Both the position numbers and the translations under genes were made by a program. A stretch of DNA of 64,000 nucleotides from Alteromonadaceae bacterium 2753L.S.0a.02 (GTDB lineage: Bacteria > Pseudomonadota > Gammaproteobacteria > Pseudomonadales > Cellvibrionaceae), in NCBI GenBank assembly GCA_007827375.1, contig VISH01000001.1, positions 744,001 to 808,000 of the forward strand, read 5' to 3'. Of this stretch, positions 63,595 through 64,000 are shown piece after piece (the stretch's first letter is position 1; the number at the start of each line of letters is the position of its first letter). Under the pieces are notes generated by a model that had not been told where the DNA came from, did not search any database, and saw only the letters and a list, made by a program, of their open reading frames with translations.

Positions 63595-64000
63595 ATGGGT
63601 TGGGTAGAAAGTTTTGTTCTTCTGTTTGCGACCATCAATGGAATGAAGTCCGCCATTCTCAGTTTGGCGATGACCAGAAACGCTGACGCCAGTTTGAAGC
63701 GCGCTATCGCCTTCCGGACTGTCATGATTTCGACAATAGTTTGCATCCTGTTTGCGTTGGCCGGGGCCGCTATTCTCGGGGGATTGAAAATCACGGTTGA
63801 AGCCCTGTTGATCGCCGGCGGCGCCATCCTGTTTGTGTTTGCACTTAACATGGTTATTGCAGAAGAGAAGAACGCACCTGCAGATGCACCACCGCCCGTC
63901 CCATCACTGGATATAGCAGCTTATCCACTGGCAGTGCCGCTGATGGCCTCGCCACAGGGCCTTGTTGCCATTGTGGCCATTGAGGCGACTCTTCATCAGG
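63595..64000 (+). CDS. MarC-family inner-membrane protein (5' part, truncated by window end)
   Basis: ATG at 63595 with TAGGAG eight bases before it; 135 residues are visible and the frame runs off the end. Hydrophobic segments near 5-25, 42-62 and 70-87 and YPLAVPLMASPQGLVAIVAI fit the MarC/YhgN family of multi-spanning proteins of unclear function. It follows the acyl-CoA ligase gene by 38 bases. Confidence 0.75.
   Translation, partial: MGWVESFVLLFATINGMKSAILSLAMTRNADASLKRAIAFRTVMISTIVCILFALAGAAILGGLKITVEALLIAGGAILFVFALNMVIAEEKNAPADAPPPVPSLDIAAYPLAVPLMASPQGLVAIVAIEATLHQ

Noticed and set aside
1..64000. tRNA, rRNA, CRISPR array, prophage or complete insertion sequence
   Set aside because: I searched for TPsiC-arm motifs, repeat-spacer patterns and transposase or integrase genes and found none.

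Overview
The window looks like a marine cellulolytic gammaproteobacterium of the Cellvibrionales (Teredinibacter/Saccharophagus type). The reasons are a secreted mannanase whose modules are joined by long poly-serine linkers and carry CBM10 and CBM5-like domains, a GH9 cellulase, a NifF-like long flavodoxin, a TonB receptor, and standard gammaproteobacterial housekeeping genes. This assignment is inference; no rRNA or tRNA gene is visible in the window.

Layout. (1) 1-12.65 kb: an exopolysaccharide/exosortase locus. It holds a truncated Wzz-type chain-length protein, a tiny sortable protein, the TPR lipoprotein PrsT, an exosortase fused to EpsI (XrtD type), an undecaprenyl-phosphate sugar transferase, the four dTDP-rhamnose genes (read in the order rfbA-C-D-B), a VPLPA-CTERM surface protein, an outer-membrane barrel and a Wza-like export lipoprotein. 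Both proteins with sorting-type tails have sigma-54-like promoters. (2) 12.8-17.3 kb: a small acidic protein, hemH, an unknown protein, a TraB/GumN protein, a TrmA-family RNA methyltransferase and a Kazal-like lipoprotein. (3) 17.3-22 kb: divergent GH5_8 mannanase and GH9 glucanase genes around a LacI-type palindrome. (4) 22-27 kb: SDR/LysR pair, two small genes, katG. (5) 27.4-29.6 kb: a two-gene unit of a DUF4231/SLATT-like membrane protein and a TIR-TM-PASTAx3-SH3 protein. This is the most unusual locus in the window and a candidate undescribed immune or envelope-surveillance system. (6) 29.9-37.1 kb: a six-gene operon of HlyD adaptor, ABC ATPase, two FtsX-like permeases, a sigma-54 response regulator and its histidine kinase, followed by a 160-bp MITE-like element. 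(7) 38.3-41.7 kb: 2OG-Fe(II) oxygenase, membrane acyltransferase-like protein, flavodoxin, roadblock-like protein. (8) 42-52.7 kb: glmU and glmS, separated by an ExoP_C-like protein, a TonB receptor, an SQR-like flavoprotein, a PAS-GGDEF cyclase and a DeoR regulator broken by a one-base frameshift. (9) 52.9-64 kb: a catabolic-looking island of an AraC regulator, a secreted serine hydrolase, a DcaP-like porin, a PM20D1-like M20 hydrolase, a CaiB-type CoA-transferase, a MaoC hydratase, a CaiC-like acyl-CoA ligase and a MarC-family membrane protein cut by the window end.

How the parts fit. The first locus can make and export a rhamnose-containing polysaccharide and anchor exosortase substrates at the surface. 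The polysaccharide hydrolases give plant-wall degradation. The last island can be read as cleavage, uptake and beta-oxidation-like breakdown of N-acyl amino acids or similar amides; this is inferred from gene content only.
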